A DNA stretch of 14,005 bases from TMP-24 sp964600685. Its GTDB lineage: Bacteria > Pseudomonadota > Alphaproteobacteria > Rhodobacterales > Rhodobacteraceae. The position numbers and the translations under genes are program-made. Shown here piece by piece: positions 6,796 through 14,005 of this stretch; the first letter of the stretch is position 1; each line of letters opens with the position of its first letter. Location of the stretch: positions 1-14,005 of the forward strand of contig CAZRKU010000084.1 of the NCBI GenBank assembly GCA_964600685.1, read 5' to 3'. The notes beneath the pieces are model-generated. The model was not told where the DNA came from and did not search any database. It worked only from the letters and a program-made list of their open reading frames with translations.

Positions 6796-7676
6796 AAAAC
6801 TTGTCGCTCGCACTGCAGACCCATCTCGATGATGGCACCACCACCCTGTCCTGGTGCTGGCGGATCAGCCGCGCCGACGGCTTGGCGCTGGGCTTCACCG
6901 ATCATGATCGCCCGCTTGCATTCGATGGTACTGCGTTTGAACCGGAGAGCGGGTTTGCCGCCTCGGAAATCCGCGCCGGGTCTGACTTGGCTGTCGACGC
7001 ACAAGACGCGATTGGGGTGCTGTCCTCGGATCGCATCACGGAAACCGACATCCTTGACGGGCGCTGGGACAATGCGGCGGTCGAGCTCTGGCGGGTGAAT
7101 TGGGCCGACACCAGCCAGCGCGTGCTCTTGCGCCGGGGCGCAGTCGGGCAAATCCGGCGCGGGCGCATGGCCTTCGTGGCGGAGGTGCGCTCGCTGGCGC
7201 ATGTTTTGGGTCAGACCGTGGGGCGCACGTTCCAAGCGGGGTGCGACGCTCGCTTGGGCGATGCGCGCTGCGGGATCGACCTGGAAAACGCCATCTACAA
7301 AGGCACCGGTGTCGTGACAGATCTGTTGCGCGACCGGGCATTCATGGCCACGGGCTTCGCCGGGTTTGATGCGGGATGGTTCACGTCTGGCACTTTGACC
7401 TGGACCAGTGGCGCAAACGCGGGGCGGATCACCGAGGTGCTGGCGCATGGGCTGGACGGTGGCATCGCAGCCCTGTCCCTGCTGGAAGCCCCGGTGCGGC
7501 CCCTCGCCGAGGGCGACAGCTTTGTCGCCCGGGCGGGCTGCGACAAGCGCATCGCGACCTGCGGCGCAAAACTCGCGAATGTCGCCAATTTCCGGGGCTT
7601 TCCCAATATCCCCGGCCAGGATGCCGTGCTGCGCTATGCCAGCCAGGACGGCGGTCATGAAGGGAACGTCCTGTGA
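6792..7676 (+). CDS. DUF2163 baseplate hub protein (GTA g13-like)
   Basis: A 294-residue protein with an N-terminal DUF2163 domain (about residues 5-160) and a C-terminal phage BR0599-type domain (about 195-280), as in gene 13 of the R. capsulatus GTA, the hub on which the megatron assembles. Four conserved cysteines occur in two pairs, Cys151/Cys160 (GCDARLGDARCG) and Cys250/Cys257 (GCDKRIATCGAK); from memory, the GTA hub structure has an iron-sulfur cluster held by four such cysteines, so this protein probably binds one too. The ending NFRGFPNIPGQDAVLRYA is typical. Start at 6792 is supported by the ATGA overlap and GGAG at 6780-6783. It overlaps the peptidase gene by four bases at its 3' end. 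Confidence 0.93.
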   Translation: MKNLSLALQTHLDDGTTTLSWCWRISRADGLALGFTDHDRPLAFDGTAFEPESGFAASEIRAGSDLAVDAQDAIGVLSSDRITETDILDGRWDNAAVELWRVNWADTSQRVLLRRGAVGQIRRGRMAFVAEVRSLAHVLGQTVGRTFQAGCDARLGDARCGIDLENAIYKGTGVVTDLLRDRAFMATGFAGFDAGWFTSGTLTWTSGANAGRITEVLAHGLDGGIAALSLLEAPVRPLAEGDSFVARAGCDKRIATCGAKLANVANFRGFPNIPGQDAVLRYASQDGGHEGNVL

Positions 7677-8119
7677 ATCGCCCTCCGACTTCGGCCACAC
7701 CCGCCTTAGTCATCGCCATCGCACGGTCATGGCTAGGCACGCCCTATCACGACCAAGCCAGTCTGCGCGGGGTTGGCTGCGATTGCCTCGGCCTCGCGCG
7801 CGGCGTCTGGCGCGAGGTGGTCGGGAATGAACCGTTCCCCATTCCACCCTACAGCCGGGACTGGGGCGAGACCGGCCCGAGAGAAGTTCTGGCAGAAGGC
7901 GCGCGCGCGATGATGCCGGAAATCGCTCCCACGGAGGCCGGTCCCGGTACGCTGATCCTGTTCCGAATGGCCCCGCGCGCCATCGCCAAGCATGTCGGGA
8001 TCCTGACTGCACCCGACCGTTTCATCCATGCCTATGAACGGCTGGGCGTCGTCGAGGAAGTCCTCACCCCGATTTGGCGGCGGCGGATCGCCTTCGCCTT
8101 CCTGTTCCCCAAACCTTGA
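7673..8119 (+). CDS. NlpC/P60-family tail cell-wall peptidase (GTA g14-like)
   Basis: A 148-residue NlpC/P60-fold cysteine peptidase, equivalent to gene 14 of the R. capsulatus GTA. The catalytic Cys is Cys38 in GCDCLGLARG (Cys36 is an extra one), the His is His107 in KHVGILT, and the third polar residue is probably His119 in FIHAYE. LGTPYHDQAS (21-30) is the usual strand before the catalytic helix. Such enzymes cut peptide stems of peptidoglycan; in the tail tip it would open the wall locally during DNA entry. It has no signal peptide, fitting a virion-borne enzyme. The start is GTG at 7673, overlapping the hub stop as GTGA; I see no later start that keeps the conserved N-terminus. Ten bases separate it from the megatron gene. 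Confidence 0.94.
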   Translation: MNRPPTSATPALVIAIARSWLGTPYHDQASLRGVGCDCLGLARGVWREVVGNEPFPIPPYSRDWGETGPREVLAEGARAMMPEIAPTEAGPGTLILFRMAPRAIAKHVGILTAPDRFIHAYERLGVVEEVLTPIWRRRIAFAFLFPKP

Positions 8120-8129
8120 GACCCCACAC

Positions 8130-11100
8130 ATGGCAACTTTGGTTCTCGGCGCCGTCGGCTCCGCGATTGGCGGCGCATTTGGCGGGGCCATCCTCGGCTT
8201 TTCCGGTGCGGCCATCGGCGGCTTCATCGGCACGACCATTGGGTCTGTAGTCGACAACTGGATCGTTTCGTCACTGGCCCCGACGCAGCGGATCGAGGGT
8301 GCGCGACTGGACAGCTTGCGCATCACCTCCTCGACCGAGGGCGCGGTGATCCCCCGCCTGTTCGGCCGGATGCGCATCGGCGGCAACATCATCTGGGCCA
8401 CCGATTTCCGCGAAGAGGTCAACACCACCAGCCAGGGCGGTGGAAAGGGCAGTGGGCCGAAAGTCACCACCACCGAATACCTCTACTATGCCAGCTTCGC
8501 TGTGGCGCTGTGCGAAGGCGAGATCACCGGCATTGGTCGGGTCTGGGCCGACGGCAAGCCGATGGATATGACTGGCGTAACCTGGCGCTGGTATCCGGGC
8601 AATGAGGTTCAAGGCCCAGACCCATTCATCTCCGCCAAGATGGGCGCAGCCAACACCCCCGCCTATCGTGGCACCGCCTATGTCGTGTTCGAGGAACTGG
8701 ACCTCAGCGCCTTCGGCAACCGCCTGCCGCAGATCAGTTTCGAGGTGTTCCGCCCGCTCGCAGATCCCGACACCGCCGAAGGGCTGGTCAAGGCCGTGAC
8801 GATGATCCCGGCCTCGGGCGAATTCACCTATGCGACTGCCCCGGTCAAGAAAACCACGGGCTCCGGGGGCGCAACCGCTGCCGAAAACCTGAACGCGATT
8901 TCCGACACCGTCGACATCGTCGTGGCGCTGGACCGGCTGCAATCCCTGGCCCCAGCAGTGGAAAGCGTCAGCCTGGTAGTGGCCTGGTTCGGCGATGACC
9001 TGCGCGCAGGATCCTGCAAGGTGCGGCCCGGCGTCGAGGTGGCGGCCAAGACCACGACACCGTCGGCTTGGGTTGTGAATGGCGTCAGCCGTGCCGATGC
9101 GTTGCTGGTCAGCCGCGATGCCGAGGACCGTCCGGTTTATGGCGGCACGCCTGCCGACGTCGCCGTGGTGCAGGCAATTCAGGAGATGAAGGCGCGCGGG
9201 CTGCGGGTGACCTTCTATCCCTTCATCCTCATGGACGTCCCGCCCGGCAACACCAAGCCGAACCCCTACAGCGCCAATGCGGCCACCGCTGGCCAGCCGA
9301 CCTTCCCCTGGCGCGGGCGGATCAGCTGTTCCCCGGCTGCGGGTTTTGCAGGATCGGTCGACAAGACCGCCACCGCTGCCACGCAAATATTGGCGCTGTT
9401 CGGCACGGCGACACCCGCCAGCTTCAGCGTGTCGGGCACCAATGTCAGCTGGACCGGCCCGGTCGGCGAATGGTCCCTGCGCCGGATGATCCTGCACTAC
9501 GCGCATCTCTGCAAAGCCGCAGGGGGCGTGGACGCCTTCCTGATTGGATCGGAAATGCCCGGTTTGACCACGATCCGCTCGGGCGCCAGCACCTATCCTG
9601 CGGTGACCGCGTTCAAATCCCTCGCAGGCGATGTGCGGGCGATCCTCGGCACTGGGCCCAAGATCGGCTATGCCGCTGACTGGTCGGAGTACTTCGGCCA
9701 CCATCCTGCCGACGGCAGCGGCGACATCATTTTCCATCTCGATCCGCTCTGGTCGGACACCAACATCAACTTCATCGGCATAGATAACTACATGCCGCTG
9801 TCGGACTGGCGCGACGGGTTCGACCATGCCGACGCCGCGCTGGCCCCGGCGATCCATGACCGCGCCTATCTGCAGTCGAACATCACCGGTGGCGAAGGCT
9901 TCGACTGGTTCTATGCCAGCGCGCTTGATCGAACCGCGCAAAGCCGGACTCCGATCACCGATGGCGCGGCGGCCAAACCGTGGGTGTTCCGCTTCAAGGA
10001 TTTGCGCGCCTGGTGGCAAAACCCGCATTTCAACCGACCCGGCGGGGTGGAAAGCGGGACGCAAACCGCATGGGTGCCACAGTCCAAGCCGATCTGGTTC
10101 ACCGAACTGGGTTGCCCGGCCATCGACCGCGGCACCAACCAGCCCAACGTGTTCTTTGATCCGAAATCCTCGGAAAGCTTCACGCCTTACTTTTCACGGT
10201 GCTGGCGCGACGACGCCATCCAGCGTGCCTATCTCGAGGCGACCTATCTCTGGTGGGGCACAGCGGCGAACAACCCTACCTCCTCAGTGTACGGCGCCCG
10301 TATGGTCCATGTCCCCGAATGCGCCGCCTGGACGTGGGATGCACGACCTTATCCGTTCTTTCCGGAACTGACCGACGTCTGGACCGACGGCCCGAATTGG
10401 CGGCTGGGCCATTGGCTGACCGGACGGCTTGGCGCGGTTTCGCTGGCGGCGCTGGTGCGGCACCTTTGCCTGCGCGCCGGAATGCCGGAAGAGCTTGTCG
10501 ACGTCTCCGGCCTCTGGGGCGCGGTCGAGGGCTATGTGATTTCGGCACTGGAAGCCCCAAGGGCGTCGATTTCCACACTGGCCCGACATTTCGGCTTCGA
10601 TGCTGTCGAAAGCGAGGGACGGATCAAGTTCCTGATGCGGGGCCGCATTGCCGGTTCAACCATCACGCCCGACAGCATGGTGGCCCCCGCCTCGGCACAG
10701 GGCGACGTGATGGAACTGACCCGCGCGCAAGAAACCGAACTGCCGCAGGCGCTGAAATGGCAAGTCGCGCGGGCCGACGAGGATTATGACGCGGCCCAAG
10801 TGGAAGCGCGGCGCATCACCGTCGATACCACGCGCATCGCGTCCGAGTCGTTTCCGATGGCGATCCCGCCCGAAGAGGCCGAACGCCGCTGCCGCCGCGC
10901 GCTGATGGAGGCATGGGTGGGGCGGGAAACTGCGATCTTCCGCCTGCCACCCTCGCGACTGGCACTGGACCCTTGCGACGTCATCCTGCTCGATCACGAT
11001 GGTCGCCTGACCGAGATGCGGCTGGTGTCCATCGCGGACTCCGACCTGCGCAGTGTCGATGCGGTGCGCCAAGATCGCGCGGTTTATGACTTGCCGCCAA

Positions 11101-12101
11101 GCGAACCGCGCCCGGCCACGCTGTCGACACCGACGGTCTTCGGCGCGCCGGAAGTGCTGCTGCTGGACCTGCCGCAGCTGCGCGAGGATCAGCCTGCCCA
11201 CCGGCCCTTTGTCGCGGCCCATGCCAAGCCATGGCCGGGCGAGATCGCCGTCTACCGCAGTGCCGCGACGGATGGATTTGCCCTGCTGACCACCTTCAGC
11301 TCGCGAGCGCGAATGGGTGTGCTTTCGGCCGACTTCTTTGCGGGTCCAGTGTCGCGGTTCGATCTGGGCAATGCGCTGGTGGTGGACCTCTTTTCCGGCA
11401 CGCTGGAAAGCGTCACCGATCTCACCCTCTTCGGCGGCGCAAATGCGCTGGCGGTGGAAACCGGCGCTGGGCAATGGGAAATCGTTCAAGCCGGGAATGC
11501 GGAACTGATCGCGCCCAGCCGATACCGCCTGACCCGGCTGCTGCGCGGCCAACGCGGAACGGAAGGGGCCATCGTCAGCGTGGTGCCGACCGGCGCGCGG
11601 GTAGTCGTGCTAGACACCGCCGTGGCCCCACTGCCGATCTCCGAAGCTGACCTCGGCCTTCCGTGGAATTGGCGGGTCGGCCCGGCCTCCAAGCCGGTCA
11701 GCAACGAGACCTTTGTCGCTACCAGTTTCACCCCAGAGGGCGCTGGGCTGCGGCCGTTTTCAGTCGGCCATGTCGAGCAGCCGTGGCGCTTTGCCCGTAG
11801 CCCGGGCGATCTGACGATCCGCTGGACACGCCGGTCGCGGTCGCTGGCCGCTGACACTTGGGGCGCGGGCGATGTGCCCTTGGCAGAAGACAGTGAAGTC
11901 TATGAAGTGGAAATCCGCGATGGCGGGGCTGTCAAACGCACCCTGACCTCCACAACGACCAGCGTCCTCTACACCGCGCCCCAGCAGATCGCCGATTGGG
12001 GCGCACCCCTCGGCCCCGGCCAATCCCTCGCCATCCGCATCTACCAGCTCTCGGCCCTGATCGGCCGAGGCGCTGGGCGGTCCGTCATCCTCTCTTTCTG
12101 A
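8130..12101 (+). CDS. GTA TIM-barrel baseplate 'megatron' protein (GTA g15-like)
   Basis: A 1323-residue protein matching gene 15 of the R. capsulatus GTA, the largest baseplate component. In order: a Gly-rich hydrophobic N-terminus (residues 1-45), LDSLRITSSTEGAVIPRLFG near 55-75, a YLYYASFAVALCEGEITGIG segment (118-137), a GTA TIM-barrel-like domain (roughly 280-700), a putative phage tail (Phage-tail_3) domain in the next several hundred residues, and a C-terminal domain with LLRGQRGTEGA near 1140. Within the barrel Glu475 (LIGSEMPG) and Glu659 (WFTELGCP) end predicted strands as the acid/base and nucleophile do in clan A glycosidases. It closes the tail tip and probably contacts or cuts surface glycans (inferred). 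I chose ATG 8130, which gives the family's usual start; an in-frame extension to 8028 lies wholly in the peptidase gene's other frame. The ribosome binding site is weak. Confidence 0.95.
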   Translation: MATLVLGAVGSAIGGAFGGAILGFSGAAIGGFIGTTIGSVVDNWIVSSLAPTQRIEGARLDSLRITSSTEGAVIPRLFGRMRIGGNIIWATDFREEVNTTSQGGGKGSGPKVTTTEYLYYASFAVALCEGEITGIGRVWADGKPMDMTGVTWRWYPGNEVQGPDPFISAKMGAANTPAYRGTAYVVFEELDLSAFGNRLPQISFEVFRPLADPDTAEGLVKAVTMIPASGEFTYATAPVKKTTGSGGATAAENLNAISDTVDIVVALDRLQSLAPAVESVSLVVAWFGDDLRAGSCKVRPGVEVAAKTTTPSAWVVNGVSRADALLVSRDAEDRPVYGGTPADVAVVQAIQEMKARGLRVTFYPFILMDVPPGNTKPNPYSANAATAGQPTFPWRGRISCSPAAGFAGSVDKTATAATQILALFGTATPASFSVSGTNVSWTGPVGEWSLRRMILHYAHLCKAAGGVDAFLIGSEMPGLTTIRSGASTYPAVTAFKSLAGDVRAILGTGPKIGYAADWSEYFGHHPADGSGDIIFHLDPLWSDTNINFIGIDNYMPLSDWRDGFDHADAALAPAIHDRAYLQSNITGGEGFDWFYASALDRTAQSRTPITDGAAAKPWVFRFKDLRAWWQNPHFNRPGGVESGTQTAWVPQSKPIWFTELGCPAIDRGTNQPNVFFDPKSSESFTPYFSRCWRDDAIQRAYLEATYLWWGTAANNPTSSVYGARMVHVPECAAWTWDARPYPFFPELTDVWTDGPNWRLGHWLTGRLGAVSLAALVRHLCLRAGMPEELVDVSGLWGAVEGYVISALEAPRASISTLARHFGFDAVESEGRIKFLMRGRIAGSTITPDSMVAPASAQGDVMELTRAQETELPQALKWQVARADEDYDAAQVEARRITVDTTRIASESFPMAIPPEEAERRCRRALMEAWVGRETAIFRLPPSRLALDPCDVILLDHDGRLTEMRLVSIADSDLRSVDAVRQDRAVYDLPPSEPRPATLSTPTVFGAPEVLLLDLPQLREDQPAHRPFVAAHAKPWPGEIAVYRSAATDGFALLTTFSSRARMGVLSADFFAGPVSRFDLGNALVVDLFSGTLESVTDLTLFGGANALAVETGAGQWEIVQAGNAELIAPSRYRLTRLLRGQRGTEGAIVSVVPTGARVVVLDTAVAPLPISEADLGLPWNWRVGPASKPVSNETFVATSFTPEGAGLRPFSVGHVEQPWRFARSPGDLTIRWTRRSRSLAADTWGAGDVPLAEDSEVYEVEIRDGGAVKRTLTSTTTSVLYTAPQQIADWGAPLGPGQSLAIRIYQLSALIGRGAGRSVILSF

Positions 12102-12111
12102 AAGCAGGATC

Positions 12112-14005
12112 ATGTCCGATATCACCACCCATCTCCTGCTGCCCTACATCCTGGCCTCGCAGGCCCAGAAGCATGTCACCCACAACGAGGCGCTGCGCCT
12201 GCTGGATGCCATGGTTCAGCTGTCGGTCCTCGACCGCACCCGCACCACGCCGCCCGCCAGCCCCACCGATGGCGACCGCTATCTCGTCGCCTCGGGCGCG
12301 ACGGGGCTCTGGGCCGGATGGGATCTGAACGTGGCCTTCTGGGTCGATGGCGTATGGATGCGCCTCGTGCCGCGCCAGGGCTGGCTGGCCTGGATCGCCG
12401 ACGAGCAGGTTCTCGTGGTCTGGAACGGCAGCGCCTGGCAACCGGTCGGGGGATCGGGCGGCGCGTCCTTCGCGGCTTCCGCCTTCGATGTGCACGACGA
12501 CGCCGATCCGACCAAGAAGGCACTGTTCTCACTTTCGGGGATCAGCACTGGCACGACGCGGACCTTCACCCTGCCGAACACCTCCTCGGAGCTGGCAGTT
12601 CTCGCGGGAACGCAGACTTTCAGCGGCGACAAGACCTTCTCGGGCGCACTGACGGCCTCGGGGGCGACGGCAACCATCGGCACGGCGATCGGGACCGCGA
12701 CCTACGGCCTGGGGACAGGGATCACGACCACCGGCCTCACCAAGACCCTGGACCTCGGCACCGGTGGGGCTTCGGGATCCACGACCGTAGTGAACATCGG
12801 CTCGGCCACCCCCGGTTCGGGTGGCACCACGGTGGTGAACACGCCCACAGTCACCTTCGCCAATTCCGTCACCCAGGTCGGCATGCCCCAGGCCAACCTG
12901 ACCGCCCAGCTGCTGGGCCTCGGCGGGGCCACGGCGGACAGCTACAACCGCCTGTCGATGAACACGCCTGCCGTGCTGATCAACAACGCAGGCGCCGGGA
13001 TCGAAGCGACGGTGAACAAGGCTGCGGCCGGGAACGATGCGGCCTTCGCCTTCAAGACCGGGTTCTCGGTTCGCGCGCTGATCGGGCTGCTGGGCAATGA
13101 CGATTTCAGCTTCAAGGTCAGCCCGGACGGGTCGGCCTTCTTCGAGGCGCTGAAGATCGACCGCACCAACGGTCAGGTGGAACTGCCGCAGCCCACCATC
13201 CTGCCGGGGCTCAGCGCCGCACCAAGCCCACCGCCTGCTGGAAAAGCCTCCGTCTATGCCCGCACCCGCGCGGGCGCGCCGTGGATTGACGTCATGCGCC
13301 CCTCAGGCCGGGATTTCCCGCTGCAGCCCCACTTCGGCGTGAACCGCATCGCCAACTGGTCGCCTTCGGTCACCACCACGATCACCACCGAGGGCCTGCC
13401 AATCACCTCGGTCGGCACCGTCTCGCATCCGACGCTCGCCGCCACAAACCTCGCGGCCTCGATGCGCCGCTGGCGGTTGACCTCGGCGGCCGTGGTGGAT
13501 TCAGTTGCCGAACAACGCTCTGCGGGCTGGGCCTGCTGGCGCGGCAATGCGGCGGGCCTTGGCGGCTGGAACTTCGTCACGCGGCTGTCGCTCACGACCC
13601 TGCAGGCGACCGGCATGGGCTTCTTCGGCCTCTACGGCTCGACCGCCGCGCTGGCCACCACGCTGACGCTGGCCACTGTGCTGAACTGCATCGGCATCGG
13701 CTTCCAGCGCGGCACCCATGCCAACTGGCAGCTGGCGGCCAACGATAGCACCGGCGCACCCACCCTCACCGACATGGGCGCGGCCTTTGCCATCGCCACC
13801 GGCGGCGTCGTGACCCTGTTCATCGGGGCCCCGCCGAATGGTGCGTCGATCTGGGTCCGGGCGGTGAACGAGGTCACCGGCGCTGTGTTTGAACAGGAAA
13901 TCACCACCGATCTGCCTGCCAATACCCAGTTCCTGTCGCCCCGCCTCTATCTCAACACCGGCGCCACCGCCGCAGCCGTCGCCTATGACTGCTCCGGCCT
14001 CTACA
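12112..14005 (+). CDS. DUF2793-containing tail fibre / receptor-binding protein, 3'-truncated by window edge
   Basis: An open frame of more than 631 codons running off the right edge. Residues 1 to about 112 are a DUF2793 domain (LLPYILASQAQKHVTHNEAL, 9-28; then Trp-rich strands to VVWNGSAWQPV), commonly the attachment domain of fibres in alphaproteobacterial prophages. A Gly/Ser linker follows, then a Thr/Gly/Ala-rich stretch (about 165-255) with fibre-like short repeats such as TQTFSGDKTFSGALTASG and two TTVVN units, then a part I recognise from Rhodobacterales fibres (VNKAAAGNDAAFAFKTGF, ALIGLLGNDDFSFKVSPDG), and a beta-rich C-terminal portion that probably contains the trimeric host-binding head. 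Start at 12112 has CAGGA just upstream, a close spacing. It starts ten bases after the megatron stop. Binding target unknown; the true C-terminus is not visible. Confidence 0.85.
   Translation, partial: MSDITTHLLLPYILASQAQKHVTHNEALRLLDAMVQLSVLDRTRTTPPASPTDGDRYLVASGATGLWAGWDLNVAFWVDGVWMRLVPRQGWLAWIADEQVLVVWNGSAWQPVGGSGGASFAASAFDVHDDADPTKKALFSLSGISTGTTRTFTLPNTSSELAVLAGTQTFSGDKTFSGALTASGATATIGTAIGTATYGLGTGITTTGLTKTLDLGTGGASGSTTVVNIGSATPGSGGTTVVNTPTVTFANSVTQVGMPQANLTAQLLGLGGATADSYNRLSMNTPAVLINNAGAGIEATVNKAAAGNDAAFAFKTGFSVRALIGLLGNDDFSFKVSPDGSAFFEALKIDRTNGQVELPQPTILPGLSAAPSPPPAGKASVYARTRAGAPWIDVMRPSGRDFPLQPHFGVNRIANWSPSVTTTITTEGLPITSVGTVSHPTLAATNLAASMRRWRLTSAAVVDSVAEQRSAGWACWRGNAAGLGGWNFVTRLSLTTLQATGMGFFGLYGSTAALATTLTLATVLNCIGIGFQRGTHANWQLAANDSTGAPTLTDMGAAFAIATGGVVTLFIGAPPNGASIWVRAVNEVTGAVFEQEITTDLPANTQFLSPRLYLNTGATAAAVAYDCSGLY

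Noticed and set aside
8028..8129. Upstream start extending the megatron by 34 residues
   Set aside because: The extension overlaps the peptidase gene in another frame, is Ser/Pro/Gly low-complexity, and relatives begin near the ATG at 8130.
8271..10064. 597-codon open frame on the minus strand
   Set aside because: It lies wholly within the megatron gene, resembles no known protein, and long antisense frames are expected in GC-rich coding DNA. The same holds for minus-strand frames at 4652-6106, 3058-4224, 6513-7700 and 10656-11552.
2142..12101. The whole block as a canonical gene transfer agent cluster
   Set aside because: Only the distal four genes match the GTA; the tube size, the long tape measure, the DUF6441 gene and the inserted accessory genes point to a phage or prophage.
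12318..13100. 260-codon plus-strand open frame
   Set aside because: It overlaps the DUF2793 fibre gene in another frame; its translation is Arg/Gly/His-rich low-complexity, typical of a shifted reading of GC-rich sequence, while the fibre frame gives recognisable protein.
1..14005. tRNA genes, CRISPR arrays, insertion sequences, attachment sites, strong terminators
   Set aside because: I looked for repeated arrays, cloverleaf-like segments, transposase motifs and stem-plus-T-run terminators on both strands and saw none convincing; subtle cases could be missed by eye.

Overview
This window looks like the tail half of a siphovirus-type prophage (or phage) in a GC-rich alphaproteobacterium, most likely a member of the Rhodobacterales (Rhodobacter/Paracoccus group). 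I base this on the very GC-rich third codon positions and on a run of proteins I recognise from Rhodobacterales prophages and gene transfer agents (GTAs): DUF2460, DUF2163, an NlpC/P60 peptidase, a GTA TIM-barrel 'megatron' and a DUF2793 tail fibre, in that order. No head, packaging, integration or lysis genes lie in the window, so whether the element is complete cannot be judged here.

Layout. Positions 1-572 hold the end of a DUF6441-type minor tail gene interrupted by an in-frame amber codon at 63-65. Positions 573-2141 contain one structural gene, a small tail completion/terminator-like protein (1226-1648), between two genes on the opposite strand: an NTF2/SnoaL-like protein (619-999) and a secreted staphylococcal-nuclease-type protein (1658-2065). 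From 2142 to the end everything is on the + strand and tightly packed: tail tube protein, tail assembly chaperone with a -1 frameshift extension (slippery A AAA AAC at 3421-3427), tape measure protein, then distal tail protein (DUF2460), hub protein (DUF2163), NlpC/P60 cell-wall peptidase, a 1323-residue GTA TIM-barrel protein, and a tail fibre that runs off the right edge.

How the genes work together. The tube, chaperones and tape measure build a tail of set length. The DUF2460-DUF2163-peptidase-megatron block forms a GTA-like baseplate that probably opens the cell wall, and the DUF2793 fibre presumably binds the host. Neighbouring structural genes from the chaperone extension to the peptidase overlap by one to eight bases, which suggests translational coupling. 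The two antisense genes break this pattern and look like accessory 'morons' with their own expression.

The most notable points are the antisense moron pair (one product an exported nuclease), the clear -1 frameshift signal with a stop codon immediately before it in the shifted frame, and the nonsense mutation in the DUF6441 gene. I found no RNA genes, CRISPR array, insertion sequence or attachment site.
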